NCBI GenBank assembly: GCA_965214415.1
Contig: CBDCBQ010000003.1
Location: 930,001 to 994,000 of the forward strand
Source of the DNA: RH-AL1 sp965214415
GTDB lineage: Bacteria; Pseudomonadota; Alphaproteobacteria; Rhizobiales; Beijerinckiaceae
Direction of reading: 5' to 3'
DNA length: 64,000 nucleotides
Of this stretch, positions 54,273-63,803 are shown in pieces. The translations under genes and the position numbers were made by a program. Position 1 is the stretch's first letter. The number at the start of each line of letters is the position of its first letter. The notes under the pieces are model-generated. The model had not been told where the DNA came from, did not search any database, and saw nothing but the letters and a program-made list of their open reading frames with translations.

Positions 54273-54402
54273 GCTCCGTAGGATTGTGCCAAACAGGGGC
54301 TTTCACGAACGATTAAGGGTAACCGGGGCTTAGGATTAAGCCTCCGTTTACCATGATCGCCGAACCTAGGGTCATTCGAGGCTTTCGCTCGCGGTCGTTC
54401 AC

Positions 54403-55674
54403 ATGATCCTCACCAAATTCCGGGCCTGGGCCCAGACTGCATCGCCCGACACTCGCGCCGAGGGGGCCAGCGCGCTCGCCCGCGCCTACCTCCATGGCCG
54501 CTCCAACGAGGCGCAGCGCCGCGACGCCGCCTGCATCCTGACGAGCTTTCTCGACGATCCCTCGCCGCTGGTCCGCCGCGCGTTGGCCGAGGCCCTCGCC
54601 GGCGCGGGGGCGGCGCCGCACCACATCATCCTCGCGCTCGCCGACGATCAGGCACCGATCGCCGCCATCGTGCTCGCCGCCTCGCCGGTGCTCACCGACG
54701 CCGAGTTGATCGATTGCGCGACCACCGCCGGCGACATCGCGCAAGCCGCGATCGCCGGACGTTCACGCTTGTCCGGCCCGGTCGCGGCCGCGCTCGCCGA
54801 GGTCGCCGCGCCGGCGGCCCTCGTCGCGCTGGCCCGCAACCTCGCCGCGCCGCTGCCGCCGATCTGCATTCAGCGCATCATCGCGCGGCACGGCGACGAT
54901 GCCGAGCTGCGCGACGCGCTTCTCGCGCGGCCCGATCTCACCGCCACGGCGCGCGTGGACCTCGTCGCCGCCACGATGCGGGCGGTATCCTCCCTCATCA
55001 CCGAGCGGAACTGGATGTCGGAGGAACGCCTCAAGCGCCTCAACCGCGAGACCAAGGACAAGGCCGCGATCACCGTCGCGGCCAGCAGCCGCGGCTGGAG
55101 CGACGCGCTCGAGATCGCCGGGCACCTGCGCGAGGCGGGCGAACTCACGTTGGGCTTTGCGTTCCGGGCGATCCTCAGCGGCAAGCTCGAACTCTTCAAG
55201 GCGACGCTCAGCGTCCTCACCGACGTGCCGATCGCGCGCGTCGACAGCATCGTCGACCGGTTCGACGGCTCGGCCTTCGCCTCCCTCTACCGCAAGGCGG
55301 ATCTGCCGCCCGCGCTGCTCGACGCCGTGCGGATCGCGCTGATGGCCGCGCGCGAGGCCGACTGGTCGATGCGCGGCCCGGGGCTGTCGTGCCGCGTGAT
55401 CGAGCGCGTGCTGACCGGCTGCGAGGCGATCAACACGGGCGAGCTCGACAAGCTCATGGTGCTGCTGCGACGCTTCGAGAGCGAAGCCGCGCGCGAGGAG
55501 ATCCGCGCCGTGCCCACGATGGCGCCGGCGCACGCGCTGCGTTTCGATCACAAGGGCTTCGACGCGCCGCTGATGCTCACCGATTTCGACATCGACATGC
55601 CGCGCGCGCTGTCCGACCGGTCGATGACGCGCCGCCGCGAGCCGACGATCGAGGCCGAGCTTTGCGCGGCGTGA
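54403..55674 (+). CDS. DUF2336-domain protein
   Basis: 423 residues, helical throughout with HEAT-like repeats in the first half (DAACILTSFLDDPSPLVRRA, LAEALAGAGAAPHHIILALA, DDQAPIAAIVLAASPVLTDA). The second half has LTLGFAFRAILSGKLELFKA and LLDAVRIALMAAREADWSMR, typical of DUF2336. No signal peptide. It is about the usual length. Members are abundant in Hyphomicrobiales with no fixed function. It converges on the TonB receptor gene with six bases between stops. Confidence 0.82.
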   Translation: MILTKFRAWAQTASPDTRAEGASALARAYLHGRSNEAQRRDAACILTSFLDDPSPLVRRALAEALAGAGAAPHHIILALADDQAPIAAIVLAASPVLTDAELIDCATTAGDIAQAAIAGRSRLSGPVAAALAEVAAPAALVALARNLAAPLPPICIQRIIARHGDDAELRDALLARPDLTATARVDLVAATMRAVSSLITERNWMSEERLKRLNRETKDKAAITVAASSRGWSDALEIAGHLREAGELTLGFAFRAILSGKLELFKATLSVLTDVPIARVDSIVDRFDGSAFASLYRKADLPPALLDAVRIALMAAREADWSMRGPGLSCRVIERVLTGCEAINTGELDKLMVLLRRFESEAAREEIRAVPTMAPAHALRFDHKGFDAPLMLTDFDIDMPRALSDRSMTRRREPTIEAELCAA

Positions 55675-55680
55675 GCGCGC

Positions 55681-57972
55681 TCAGAGCTTCTGCGTGAGCC
55701 CCAGGTAGAACCCGCGTCGCGGGCCGTATTGCGGCGCGAACACGCCGATGCCGCTGCCATCGCGCAGCTGGTAGATCGTGTCGAACGCGTTGACGATGTC
55801 GAACCGCGCGATCAGCGGTCGCGCCGGATCGGCGAGCACGAAATCATGCGCGATGCCGAGATTGACCTGCGTGTAGGCCGGCACGTGATCGAGGTTGGCG
55901 AACCCCGCGCGCAGCCCGCTGCCGTAGATCATGTCGGCCGTGAGCAGCGTCTTGCCGAGCCGATACGAGGCGCCGGCCGAGGCGGTGATCAGCTGCACGT
56001 CGTCGGCGAAGATGTAATGCCGCGAGATGTAGGCATACTCGTCGGCGTCGAGCACGTATTGGTTGGAGACCGGACCTGTGTCCTTCGTGCGGCCCGTCGA
56101 GACATTGCCGTAGGCTGTGAGGCCGCCCGACTGGTAGCGCGCCTTCAGCTCGAGACCCTCGCTCCAGCCCTTGGCGTAGTTGAGCTGGCTCAAGACCTGC
56201 GCTTGCCCGAATTGCCCGTCGTCGATCAAGTCGGTCGTGATCTTGTAATAGCCGTCCAGGCCGGCGGTAAGCCCCGGCTGCAGCGTGCGATCGACGCCGA
56301 CGTCGAAATAATGCGCGCGCTCGGGCAGGGCGGGGCCGGCCAGCGGCACCTGCGGCGCCAGCGTCGTGCCGCGCGAGAGCGCGATGTCGGAACTCGCCGC
56401 CTCCGACTGGCTCGGCGGCGTGAAATAGCGCGCGTAGCCAGCATGCACGCTAGTCGCCTCGTCGGGACGATAGACGGCGGCGAGGCGCGGGCTGAGCTGG
56501 CTCGCCGTCACGTATTGATAGAGCTGATCGAAGCGCAGGCCGCCGTCGATGGTGAGCGTGTCGGTGAGGCGCACCTCGTCCTGCACATAGCCGCCGACAT
56601 TGAAGCCGAGCTTGGAATTGTTGTCGCCGAAGGTGACGGGCAACGGCAGCGGCTGGCCCGCCGCGTCGAGCTTAAGCGCGGTCAGCAGACTGTCGTTGTT
56701 GCTCTGCTCGGCGGTGAAGCCGAAGCCGGCGCGCAAGGTCTGCCGTGCGTCGAGCCGATACGCCGCGTCACCCTGCAGGCCGGTGAGAATGCTGCGCCGC
56801 GCGACATCGGAGGCGACATCGTCGAAGGCGAGATCGCCCGGCACGTCGGGCACGAAATGCACCTGCGCATAGCGCGTGAAGGTCGCGAGCTGCGTGTCGA
56901 GCCGGCCCTCGGAGGTTTGCAGCGCCATGATATCGTAGAAGTATTTGTCGTTCTCGCGCTCGTTCAGCGCGAGAGAGTTGGCGTTCGGGCCGCCGAAGTC
57001 GCCGAGCGGCTGCAGGCCCGGGATGTTCGGGATCTGGAACTGGCTGACCGAAGCGCCGCTGATGAAGCTGAGGCGCGCCGAATCGCTCAGCGTGCTCGAC
57101 AGATAGAGCAGCGCCTTGCCCTGCTCGGTGCGGTCGTGGATCGGATCATGGCTCGGTGTCGGATTCTCGATCCCGACATTGCCGCGAAAGCCGCTGAGGC
57201 CGATGAAATATTGCGTGGCGCCCGACGTGCCGCCGTAATCGAGCCGCGTCTGCACCGTGCCGTGGCTGCCGCCGTAGAGGCTGACGCTGCCGCCCGGCGT
57301 CACGAAATCGCGCGTCGTGATGTCGACGACGCCGGCCGTGCGCAGCCCGTACTGCGCGGGCAGGGTGCCGGTGAGCAGCGTCAAGCTGCCGACGAAGCTC
57401 GTGTCGAGGATCGGCCCGAGGCCCGAAACCCCGTCCGGCACGAGGATGCCGTTGATGCGATACTGGACGTTCGAATATTCGTTGCGGATGTGAAAATCCG
57501 GGTGGCTCGCCGCCGAGTCCGCCGAGACGCCCGGCAGCTGCAGGATCAGCTTGTCGAACGGCGTGTTGTCGCCCTGCGGCTGCGCCTCGATCGCCGCACG
57601 CCCGAGCGTGATGCTCGTCGCGCCGATCTTCGGCAGGAGCCGGTCGCGCGCGGCATCGAGCTTGGCCCGTGCCTGCGCGTTCGAATCCAGCCTGGGCGCG
57701 GCGCTGATTTCGATTTCCGGCAGGATGATCGGCTGCTCGCTGGCGTGTGCCGGGACGGTCAGGCTCATTACAATCGGGCTCATGACGGACAAGACCGCGA
57801 CGGTCCAGCCCGCGACGGTCCAGCCCGCAATCGTGCCGCTTGCGAGACCTTCGTTTGCGGCCCGACCTTCAAGGGTCCGCCTTCGTCCAGCCGTCGCTCC
57901 GGGCACCAGCTGAACCATGCACGCGAAACTCGAACGGGGAACGCGCCAAACGGTATGTACGGCACGCTTCAT
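55681..57972 (-). CDS. TonB-dependent outer-membrane receptor
   Basis: 763 residues. After an N-terminal basic region and a hydrophobic signal (VAVLSVMSPIVMSLTVPAHA) comes a plug domain (about 80-205: FDKLILQLPGVSADSAASHP, FHIRNEYSNVQYRINGILVP, GTLPAQYGLRTAGVVDITTR) and a 22-strand-type barrel to the C terminus (GFYLGLTQKL). Receptors of this group import siderophores, B12 or other scarce nutrients; none of the neighbours names the ligand. A tandem 15-bp repeat within the signal region makes AGWTVAGWTV. Confidence 0.87.
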   Translation of the reverse strand: MKRAVHTVWRVPRSSFACMVQLVPGATAGRRRTLEGRAANEGLASGTIAGWTVAGWTVAVLSVMSPIVMSLTVPAHASEQPIILPEIEISAAPRLDSNAQARAKLDAARDRLLPKIGATSITLGRAAIEAQPQGDNTPFDKLILQLPGVSADSAASHPDFHIRNEYSNVQYRINGILVPDGVSGLGPILDTSFVGSLTLLTGTLPAQYGLRTAGVVDITTRDFVTPGGSVSLYGGSHGTVQTRLDYGGTSGATQYFIGLSGFRGNVGIENPTPSHDPIHDRTEQGKALLYLSSTLSDSARLSFISGASVSQFQIPNIPGLQPLGDFGGPNANSLALNERENDKYFYDIMALQTSEGRLDTQLATFTRYAQVHFVPDVPGDLAFDDVASDVARRSILTGLQGDAAYRLDARQTLRAGFGFTAEQSNNDSLLTALKLDAAGQPLPLPVTFGDNNSKLGFNVGGYVQDEVRLTDTLTIDGGLRFDQLYQYVTASQLSPRLAAVYRPDEATSVHAGYARYFTPPSQSEAASSDIALSRGTTLAPQVPLAGPALPERAHYFDVGVDRTLQPGLTAGLDGYYKITTDLIDDGQFGQAQVLSQLNYAKGWSEGLELKARYQSGGLTAYGNVSTGRTKDTGPVSNQYVLDADEYAYISRHYIFADDVQLITASAGASYRLGKTLLTADMIYGSGLRAGFANLDHVPAYTQVNLGIAHDFVLADPARPLIARFDIVNAFDTIYQLRDGSGIGVFAPQYGPRRGFYLGLTQKL
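57799..57828 (-). repeat. Two perfect 15-bp tandem units in the receptor signal region
   Basis: GACGGTCCAGCCCGC is repeated twice in a row; on the coding strand each gives AGWTV. It lies in the part of the N terminus just ahead of the hydrophobic core and could change length by slippage without breaking the frame. Confidence 0.75.
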
Positions 57973-58003
57973 TTTTGTGACGTCGCGCGCCGTCCGGCGA
58001 TCG

Positions 58004-58591
58004 TCAGCCTGTTTTCATCAGCCCTGTGGCTTGCGCGAAATACAGGAGCGCGATCGTCTTCAGATCGATGATCTCGCCGCGCTCGACCATCGCGATGGCC
58101 TCGTCGAGCGTCGTCTCGATCACCTCGATGTCCTCGCCTTCCTCGACGAGCCCGCCGCCCTTCGAGAAGCGGTCCTCCGCCGTGTAGGGCGCGACGAAAT
58201 AGGTGAGCCGTTCCGCGAAGCTGCCGGGCGTCGAGTAGGCCTCGAAGAGCCGGCGCGGCGGTCCGCTCAGCCGAATGCCGGTCTCCTCCTCGGTCTCCCT
58301 GGCGATACGGGTGACGGGATCGGCGCCTTCCAGCTTGCCGGCGCAGGCCTCGATCAAGCCCTCGATGCCCTGCTTGAGGAAGGCGACGCCGCGAAACTGG
58401 CGGATCAGGATGATCGTCCCGCGCGAGAGATCGTAAGGCAGGATCGCGACGCCGTCGCCGGTGTCGAGGATCTCGCGCGTGATATCGACCATCTCACCCG
58501 TGTCGGAGCGGCGCCGGCGGAAGACGATCTTCTCGAGCGTGGCGAAGCCGCGGGCCAGCACCTCGCGGCTGACGATCTGCGTCTTGTTCAA
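58004..58591 (-). CDS. Nudix hydrolase, NudK/ADP-ribose-pyrophosphatase-like
   Basis: 195 residues, starting from a TTG just after the nadK stop. It has a Nudix box RIARETEEETGI, with the preceding CAGKLEGADPVT matching NudK-type proteins, where the box is one residue shorter than in other Nudix families. Other parts: RETLDTGDGV-like ILDTGDGVAILPYD, FEAYSTPGSFAERLTYFVAP and VEEGEDIEVIETTLDEAIAM. Members hydrolyse GDP-mannose or ADP-ribose. Two bases after nadK, so the two are cotranscribed; a role in NAD(P)/ADP-ribose metabolism is plausible. Confidence 0.83.
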   Translation of the reverse strand: MNKTQIVSREVLARGFATLEKIVFRRRRSDTGEMVDITREILDTGDGVAILPYDLSRGTIILIRQFRGVAFLKQGIEGLIEACAGKLEGADPVTRIARETEEETGIRLSGPPRRLFEAYSTPGSFAERLTYFVAPYTAEDRFSKGGGLVEEGEDIEVIETTLDEAIAMVERGEIIDLKTIALLYFAQATGLMKTG

Positions 58592-58593
58592 GG

Positions 58594-59385
58594 CTAGTAT
58601 CCGAATTGCTCGCGCAGGATGCGCTCGTCGAGGGAATGCCCGGGATCGTGCAGCAGGATGAGGCCCGTCGCCTGGTCCATCGCGATCTCGACATGGAGGA
58701 CGTTGCGGACCTCGAAATGGTCGGCCACCGCCGACACGGGTCGCTTGTCCGGCTCCAGCACGTCGATCTCGATGCAGGCGGTGTCGCGCAGCAGCGCGCC
58801 GCGCCAGCGTCGCGGCCGGAACGCAGAGATCGGGGTCAGCGCCATCAGCGAGGTGTTGAGCGGCAGGATCGGCCCTCCGACCGACAGGTTGTACGCGGTC
58901 GAGCCCGCCGGCGTCGCCGCGAGCACGCCGTCGGCGATGAGTTCGCTCACCTGCTCGACGCCGTCGATCGAGATCTTCAGCTTCACGGCCTGATAGGTCT
59001 GGCGCGACAGGAAGACCTCGTTGATCGCGCGGCCCTCCGAAACCTCGCCCGAGGCCGAGGTCGCCGACATCACGAGCGGATGGATCACCGAGGGCTGCGC
59101 CTCGTCGAGCCGCGTCGGCAGGTCCATGTCGCGCCACTCGTTCATGAGGAAGCCGACCGAGCCGTGATTGATGCCGAAGATCGGCACGCCCTTGTCCATG
59201 AAGCGGTGCAGCGTTCCGAGCATCATGCCATCGCCGCCGAGCGCGACGACGACGTCGGCTTCCGCCTCGTCGGCGTTGCCGTATTCCGCCGCGAAGGCGT
59301 CGCGCGCCAGATCCGCCGCGGGCGAGCCCGAGGAGAGGAAGGCGATCTTCTTGAAGCGGTGGCCGGCGCCGGGGTGGGCTGGCAT
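58594..59385 (-). CDS. nadK: NAD kinase
   Basis: 263 residues from the ATG at 59385. VVVALGGDGMMLGTLH (GGDG at 50-53), FGINHGSVGFLMNEW, ATPAGSTAYNLSVGGPILPL and TPISAFRPRRWRGA are the NAD kinase signatures. It phosphorylates NAD to NADP. The start replaces a longer frame that lacks a ribosome site. Confidence 0.95.
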   Translation of the reverse strand: MPAHPGAGHRFKKIAFLSSGSPAADLARDAFAAEYGNADEAEADVVVALGGDGMMLGTLHRFMDKGVPIFGINHGSVGFLMNEWRDMDLPTRLDEAQPSVIHPLVMSATSASGEVSEGRAINEVFLSRQTYQAVKLKISIDGVEQVSELIADGVLAATPAGSTAYNLSVGGPILPLNTSLMALTPISAFRPRRWRGALLRDTACIEIDVLEPDKRPVSAVADHFEVRNVLHVEIAMDQATGLILLHDPGHSLDERILREQFGY

Positions 59386-59471
59386 GGGTGCGGCCCAGGT
59401 GATGGTCGGATCGCCATGATGGCGATCGGCATGTCGTCTAGCGGTCGAGACCGAATATCTGGCGGTGGCGC

Positions 59472-59765
59472 TCAGTACCGCTCGTGGATGCCGTGCCTGC
59501 GGTGCCGGTGGCGGACCGGCGGCGGCTCGACCTCGTTGTCGTAGCCAGCAGGGTCGTTGAGGTAGAGGTCGACCTCTTGGGCATCGGCGGTCGCGATGCA
59601 GCGGCCGTAACTCGCGACGAAGCCGGGGCTGCAATAATAGCCGACCTTGACGATCGGGCCGGGGCTCGTCGGCGCGGCGGGAAGGGCGCCGGTCATCGCG
59701 TGTGCCGGCAGGCCGGCGAGGGCCAACATGCCTAGTCCGAGCACGAGAACGGCAGGTCGACGCAT
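59472..59765 (-). CDS. Small exported protein
   Basis: 97 residues. Signal peptide MRRPAVLVLGLGMLALAGLP ending near AHA; then GYYCSPGFVASYGRCIATAD with two Cys, an acidic middle and a basic Arg/His-rich end (VRHRHRRHGIHERY). No family recognised; similar small exported two-cysteine proteins are widespread in Hyphomicrobiales. Confidence 0.65.
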   Translation of the reverse strand: MRRPAVLVLGLGMLALAGLPAHAMTGALPAAPTSPGPIVKVGYYCSPGFVASYGRCIATADAQEVDLYLNDPAGYDNEVEPPPVRHRHRRHGIHERY

Positions 59766-59898
59766 GACGAAATCCTGTGGCGCGGCACGAACCGCCTCAA
59801 GCGGACCCTAGCAGCCGCGTTCGCGCCGACCTAGCCCCGCGCGGGATGGCGGCGTGGTTTCTCGCCGACCTGTGCTCCGGCGGCCATAGCGGGGCTGG

Positions 59899-61866
59899 TC
59901 ACTGGTTTGCGGTCGCATGGATGTCGAGCGTGTCGAGGATCGCGCCGGGATCGCTCAGCATGCCGAGCGCGGCGACGCCGAGCCCCTCGTTCGAGTGCAG
60001 GCTTATGTGCAGCGTCTTCGGGTCGCCGACGAATTTGGCGACGGCGGCACCGATCGTCTTGGCACCGGCGCCCTGGCCCAGAAGGATCGGCAGCTTGTTG
60101 GCGAAGAAGTCGACGCCGAACGCCCGCTCGTCGGCGATGCTCATGCCGTCCTGCGTCGCCTTGAGCGCGATCGCCTTGTCGAACAGCCCGCCGTTCTTGA
60201 CCTGGAGATCGAGGTCCTTCGCCAGCAGCGAAATCGCCGACGCCTGCGCGACGATCGGGTTTTGCGACACGATACCCGGCGTGAAGTTGGCGATCTTCAT
60301 CGCGACGTCGAGCGATCCCATCGCCGGATCCGTCACCGACAGCTTGCGCACCGTCAGCTCGCGGGCGTCGGCGTCGTAGGTCGAGGCCAACGCGCACGAC
60401 AGGCTGACGTGGCGATAGCCCATGTCGTAGAACGAGCGGGTCAACGCGCCGTCCGCCGCGATGTCGAAGCCGAGATTGTCGATCGTCGCCGTGCCGGACC
60501 TAGGGATCGGCGACGTGCCGCCATTCTGCGCGGCGGTGAAATGGTCGACCGTGAACTTCACCTGCAGCGACTTGTCCGGCGTGGCCTTGTCGTGGGTCGT
60601 CACCTCGACATCGACCTTGGCGAGGTCGACCTGGCCCGGCCGCGCCGCGATCCGCTCGGCGTCCGACGCGCCAAGCCGCGGGATCGCCAGCTGCTTCACC
60701 GACACCGTGCCGATGGCGAGCTTCGCGGTCGGCCCGGCAAGATGGAAGTCGCGCGCGCCGAGCGCGTCGATCTTGCCGGCGCCGAGCGCCTGCAGGTCGA
60801 GATGCGCGGCGGTGAAGCTTGTGTCGCCATCGCTCGCGGCGCTTTGCGACGCGAGGGTGTCCACGTCGAGCGTCCCGATGACGAAGGACTGGCCGAAATC
60901 GTCGAGCAGTGCGGTGGAGGCCGGGCTCGACGGGGCGCTGGAGTCCGCCGCGGCGGTCGGGTCCGTCGCCGCGTTTGCCTCAGCCGCCGCAAGGCTCGTC
61001 GACAGCGCTCGCGCGCGCACGCCCGTCGCGGTCAGCGAGGCCGCCGAGATCGTCGCGCTCCGCGTGACGTTGGTGAGCTTGACCGCATTGACGACGGCCT
61101 TGTCGAACAGCGGCTGGATCGGCTCGGCGTCTCCAGCGCGCGTCGTCGTTGCGACATGGGCGAGCTGGGCGAGATCGACGTTGGCGCCCTCGATCGCACC
61201 CGTGGTGCCGTTGATCGCCTCCTTGCCGTCGGTCAGCGCGAGCGACGAGTCGGCGGCGCTGACGGCGGATGCCCGGCCCGCCACCACGTTGGCGAGCAGG
61301 ATCTGATGCAGGACGCCGTGGCGTTCCGAGCCGACGGTCGCATCGTCGATCGCGATCTCGGGAATGACGATCGCCGCCGCCGACAGCTTGCGCAGGCGCG
61401 CCTCGAGGCTGTCCGCGGCCTTCTGATCGAGCAAAGCCGAGAGATCGGCGTCGGTGAGCTTCGTACCGGCCATCTCGATTCGCTTGATATGGATCGTCGT
61501 GGTGCCGCTCGTGATGGACACGTCGTTCGCCTGAACGGTCCCGGCCGGACCCCGAGCGGGCGCCGGCACGGCGGCCGGCGCCGGATCGGCCATCGCCCGC
61601 GCCATGAAGGCGGCGGAGGGCAGGGGAAGGCGCACCGTGGCGATCGCGATCTCGGCATCGGCGGCATGCCAACGAAGGTCGCGCAGCACGAGATTGCCGG
61701 ACAACGGCTCGATGGCGATGTCGGCCACGCGCAAGCCCGGGTGCTCGGCGAGGTTGCGGACCAGCGCATGTCGCGCCGCGATGTCGCTGGCCAGCATCGC
61801 GCCGGCCGCGAAGAGAGCGGCCACGCTGCTGGCCGCGACGACACGAATTACGAGCTTGGTCGGCAA
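59899..61866 (-). CDS. Large exported protein of unknown function (AsmA-like architecture)
   Basis: 655 residues. An N-terminal helix (VVAASSVAALFAAGAMLASD) is followed by repeated short beta units of the type GLRVADIAIEPLSGNLVLRD, GTVQANDVSITSGTTTIHIK and AELVVPEIAIDDATVG-like blocks, plus many Ala/Asp-rich loops (DPTAAADSSAPSSPASTALL). The pattern of an N-terminal anchor plus beta-strand repeats of about 25-30 residues resembles AsmA/TamB-type envelope proteins, but no clear family signature is seen. It converges on nothing and is divergent from erpA only by strand order: both lie on the minus strand. Confidence 0.55.
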   Translation of the reverse strand: MPTKLVIRVVAASSVAALFAAGAMLASDIAARHALVRNLAEHPGLRVADIAIEPLSGNLVLRDLRWHAADAEIAIATVRLPLPSAAFMARAMADPAPAAVPAPARGPAGTVQANDVSITSGTTTIHIKRIEMAGTKLTDADLSALLDQKAADSLEARLRKLSAAAIVIPEIAIDDATVGSERHGVLHQILLANVVAGRASAVSAADSSLALTDGKEAINGTTGAIEGANVDLAQLAHVATTTRAGDAEPIQPLFDKAVVNAVKLTNVTRSATISAASLTATGVRARALSTSLAAAEANAATDPTAAADSSAPSSPASTALLDDFGQSFVIGTLDVDTLASQSAASDGDTSFTAAHLDLQALGAGKIDALGARDFHLAGPTAKLAIGTVSVKQLAIPRLGASDAERIAARPGQVDLAKVDVEVTTHDKATPDKSLQVKFTVDHFTAAQNGGTSPIPRSGTATIDNLGFDIAADGALTRSFYDMGYRHVSLSCALASTYDADARELTVRKLSVTDPAMGSLDVAMKIANFTPGIVSQNPIVAQASAISLLAKDLDLQVKNGGLFDKAIALKATQDGMSIADERAFGVDFFANKLPILLGQGAGAKTIGAAVAKFVGDPKTLHISLHSNEGLGVAALGMLSDPGAILDTLDIHATANQ

Positions 61867-61931
61867 AACGTCTCCCCGGGAAGGGTTGAGGACGGGGAGG
61901 GCTGAGGATGGGGGAGGGCGGCGTCGGATCG

Positions 61932-62276
61932 CTAGACGGCGAAGCTCGTGCCACAGCCGCAGGAGGCCGTCGCCTGCGGGTTATGGATCTTGAAGGCACG
62001 CCCCATCAGATCGTCGACGAAGTCGATCTGCGAGCCGCGCAGGAACTCGAGCGAGGTCTGGTCGATCAGCACGGTCGCGCCGTCCCGCTCGAGCACCAGA
62101 TCCTCGGGCTCGCGCGCCGTCACGATGTCATAGGTGTATTGAAAACCGGAGCAGCCGCCGCCGTCGACGCCGACCCGCAGCGCGGCATTCGGCGCCTCGC
62201 GCGTCAAGATCTCGGCGACGCGCTTGGCGGCCGACGCGGTGATGGCGACGGGGAGCTCGGTTGCGATCTCTGTCAT
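61932..62276 (-). CDS. erpA: Iron-sulfur cluster insertion protein ErpA/IscA-like
   Basis: 114 residues. Cys42 (GGGCSGFQYTYD), Cys106 and Cys108 (ATASCGCGTSFAV) are the three cluster-binding residues of A-type carriers, and FKIHNPQATASCGCGTSF is typical of the alphaproteobacterial group. It delivers clusters to apoproteins such as those of isoprenoid synthesis and IlvD. It is divergent from dgt, the common order erpA/dgt/argS. Confidence 0.92.
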   Translation of the reverse strand: MTEIATELPVAITASAAKRVAEILTREAPNAALRVGVDGGGCSGFQYTYDIVTAREPEDLVLERDGATVLIDQTSLEFLRGSQIDFVDDLMGRAFKIHNPQATASCGCGTSFAV

Positions 62277-62437
62277 TGCCTGCCTGTGCTCGCCTGCCTG
62301 TTGATGACGCGTCCCCGGCTCGCCGAAGTCGTGGCGTGGCCTTGCGCGTGACTTGACCGAAAGATACGTGCGCCCCAACGCAACCGCAACAGGCGCCGTC
62401 TTCGCGGGCCCGCGCCGGCATATACCAGGGAGCGCGC

Positions 62438-63640
62438 GTGGACAGAGCCCCCTATGCCGCCTCACCGGAGCGCAGCGCCGGCCGGCTGTGGCCCGAGCTC
62501 GCGTCGCGCACGCGCTCCGACTTCCAGCGCGACCGCGATCGAATCATCCACTCGACGGGTTTCCGCCGCCTCGCCCACAAGACGCAGGTGTTCGTGCCGC
62601 ACGAGGGCGACCATTACCGCACGCGGCTGACGCATTCGATCGAGGTCGGGCAGTTGTCGCGCGCGCTCGCCCGCTCGCTCCGGCTCGACGAGGATCTGGC
62701 CGAGGCCGTCGCGCTTGCCCACGACCTCGGCCACACGCCATTCGGCCACACGGGCGAGGACGTGCTCGACGCGGCGATGGACGCGTTCGGCGGCTTCGAT
62801 CACAACGCGCAGACGCTGCGCATCGTCACCAAGCTCGAGCGCCGCTACGCCGCCTTCGACGGGCTGAACCTCACCTACGAGGCGATCGAGGGGCTCGCCA
62901 AGCACAATGGGCCCCTGGTGCGGGCCGATGGCGCGCCGGTCGCCGAGCATGTCGCGCGTGGCCTGCCGGGCATCTTCCGCGAGGTCGATGCGGAACGCCC
63001 GCTCGGCCTCGCGCGCTGGCCCGCCGCCGAGGCGCAATGCGCCGCGCTCGCCGACGACATCGCCTACAACGCGCACGACCTCGACGACGGCCTGCGCGCC
63101 GGGCTGTTCGACCTCGCGGCGTGCCGGCAGGTGCCGTTTCTCGCGCTGCTGCTCGACGACATCGCCGCCCGCCATCCCGGCCTCGACGACAGCCGCACCG
63201 TGCACGAGCTGACCCGCCGCCTCATCACGCGCCTCGTCGAGGACGCCATTTCCGAGAGCGAGCGCCGCCTCGAGGGGCTCGCCAGCCTCGATGCCGTGCG
63301 CGACCTCGGCCGCGCCGCGATCGCGTTCTCGCCGGCGATGGTCGCCGTCGAGGCGGCGATCAAGGCGTTCCTGTGGGACCGCATGTACCGCCACCCCGAG
63401 CTCGTCGTGATCCGGGCCAAGGCGGCCGCCATCCTCCGCGACCTGTTCGCGCTCTACCGCGACGAGCCGGCGTTGATGCCGGCCGAATGGGCGGCCCGCG
63501 CCGACCCGTGCGATGCCTCCGGGCGCCGCGAGCGCATCGTCTGCGACTACATCGCCGGGATGACGGACCGCTACGCGCTGGCCGAGCACCGCCAGCACTT
63601 TGCCGCCACGCCGGAGCTGAGATACGGGCGGGGGCGCTAG
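62438..63640 (+). CDS. dgt: dGTPase-like HD-domain triphosphohydrolase
   Basis: 400 residues from a GTG (MDRAPYAASPERSAGRLWPE). HD metal site: His66 in RLTHSIEVGQ and His95/Asp96 in LAHDLGHTPFGH, with DIAYNAHDLDDGLR giving the later His/Asp. The motif FQRDRDRIIHSTGFRRLAHK is typical of dGTPase family proteins in alphaproteobacteria. It releases triphosphate from dNTPs. argS follows 163 bases downstream. Confidence 0.93.
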   Translation: MDRAPYAASPERSAGRLWPELASRTRSDFQRDRDRIIHSTGFRRLAHKTQVFVPHEGDHYRTRLTHSIEVGQLSRALARSLRLDEDLAEAVALAHDLGHTPFGHTGEDVLDAAMDAFGGFDHNAQTLRIVTKLERRYAAFDGLNLTYEAIEGLAKHNGPLVRADGAPVAEHVARGLPGIFREVDAERPLGLARWPAAEAQCAALADDIAYNAHDLDDGLRAGLFDLAACRQVPFLALLLDDIAARHPGLDDSRTVHELTRRLITRLVEDAISESERRLEGLASLDAVRDLGRAAIAFSPAMVAVEAAIKAFLWDRMYRHPELVVIRAKAAAILRDLFALYRDEPALMPAEWAARADPCDASGRRERIVCDYIAGMTDRYALAEHRQHFAATPELRYGRGR

Positions 63641-63803
63641 AACCCGGCCTTCATGAGTCTCGAGCATCGCGCCGATGTCTTGAAGGGTCAGGATCAGGAT
63701 GGCGCCTCCCGCCCTGGAGCCTAGGCCGCGCCCCGGCCCCGCGCACCATGTCGCGACAGGCCCTTTTGACGCCCCCGCCGAAATCCCCTACCGGCCCAAG
63801 ACC

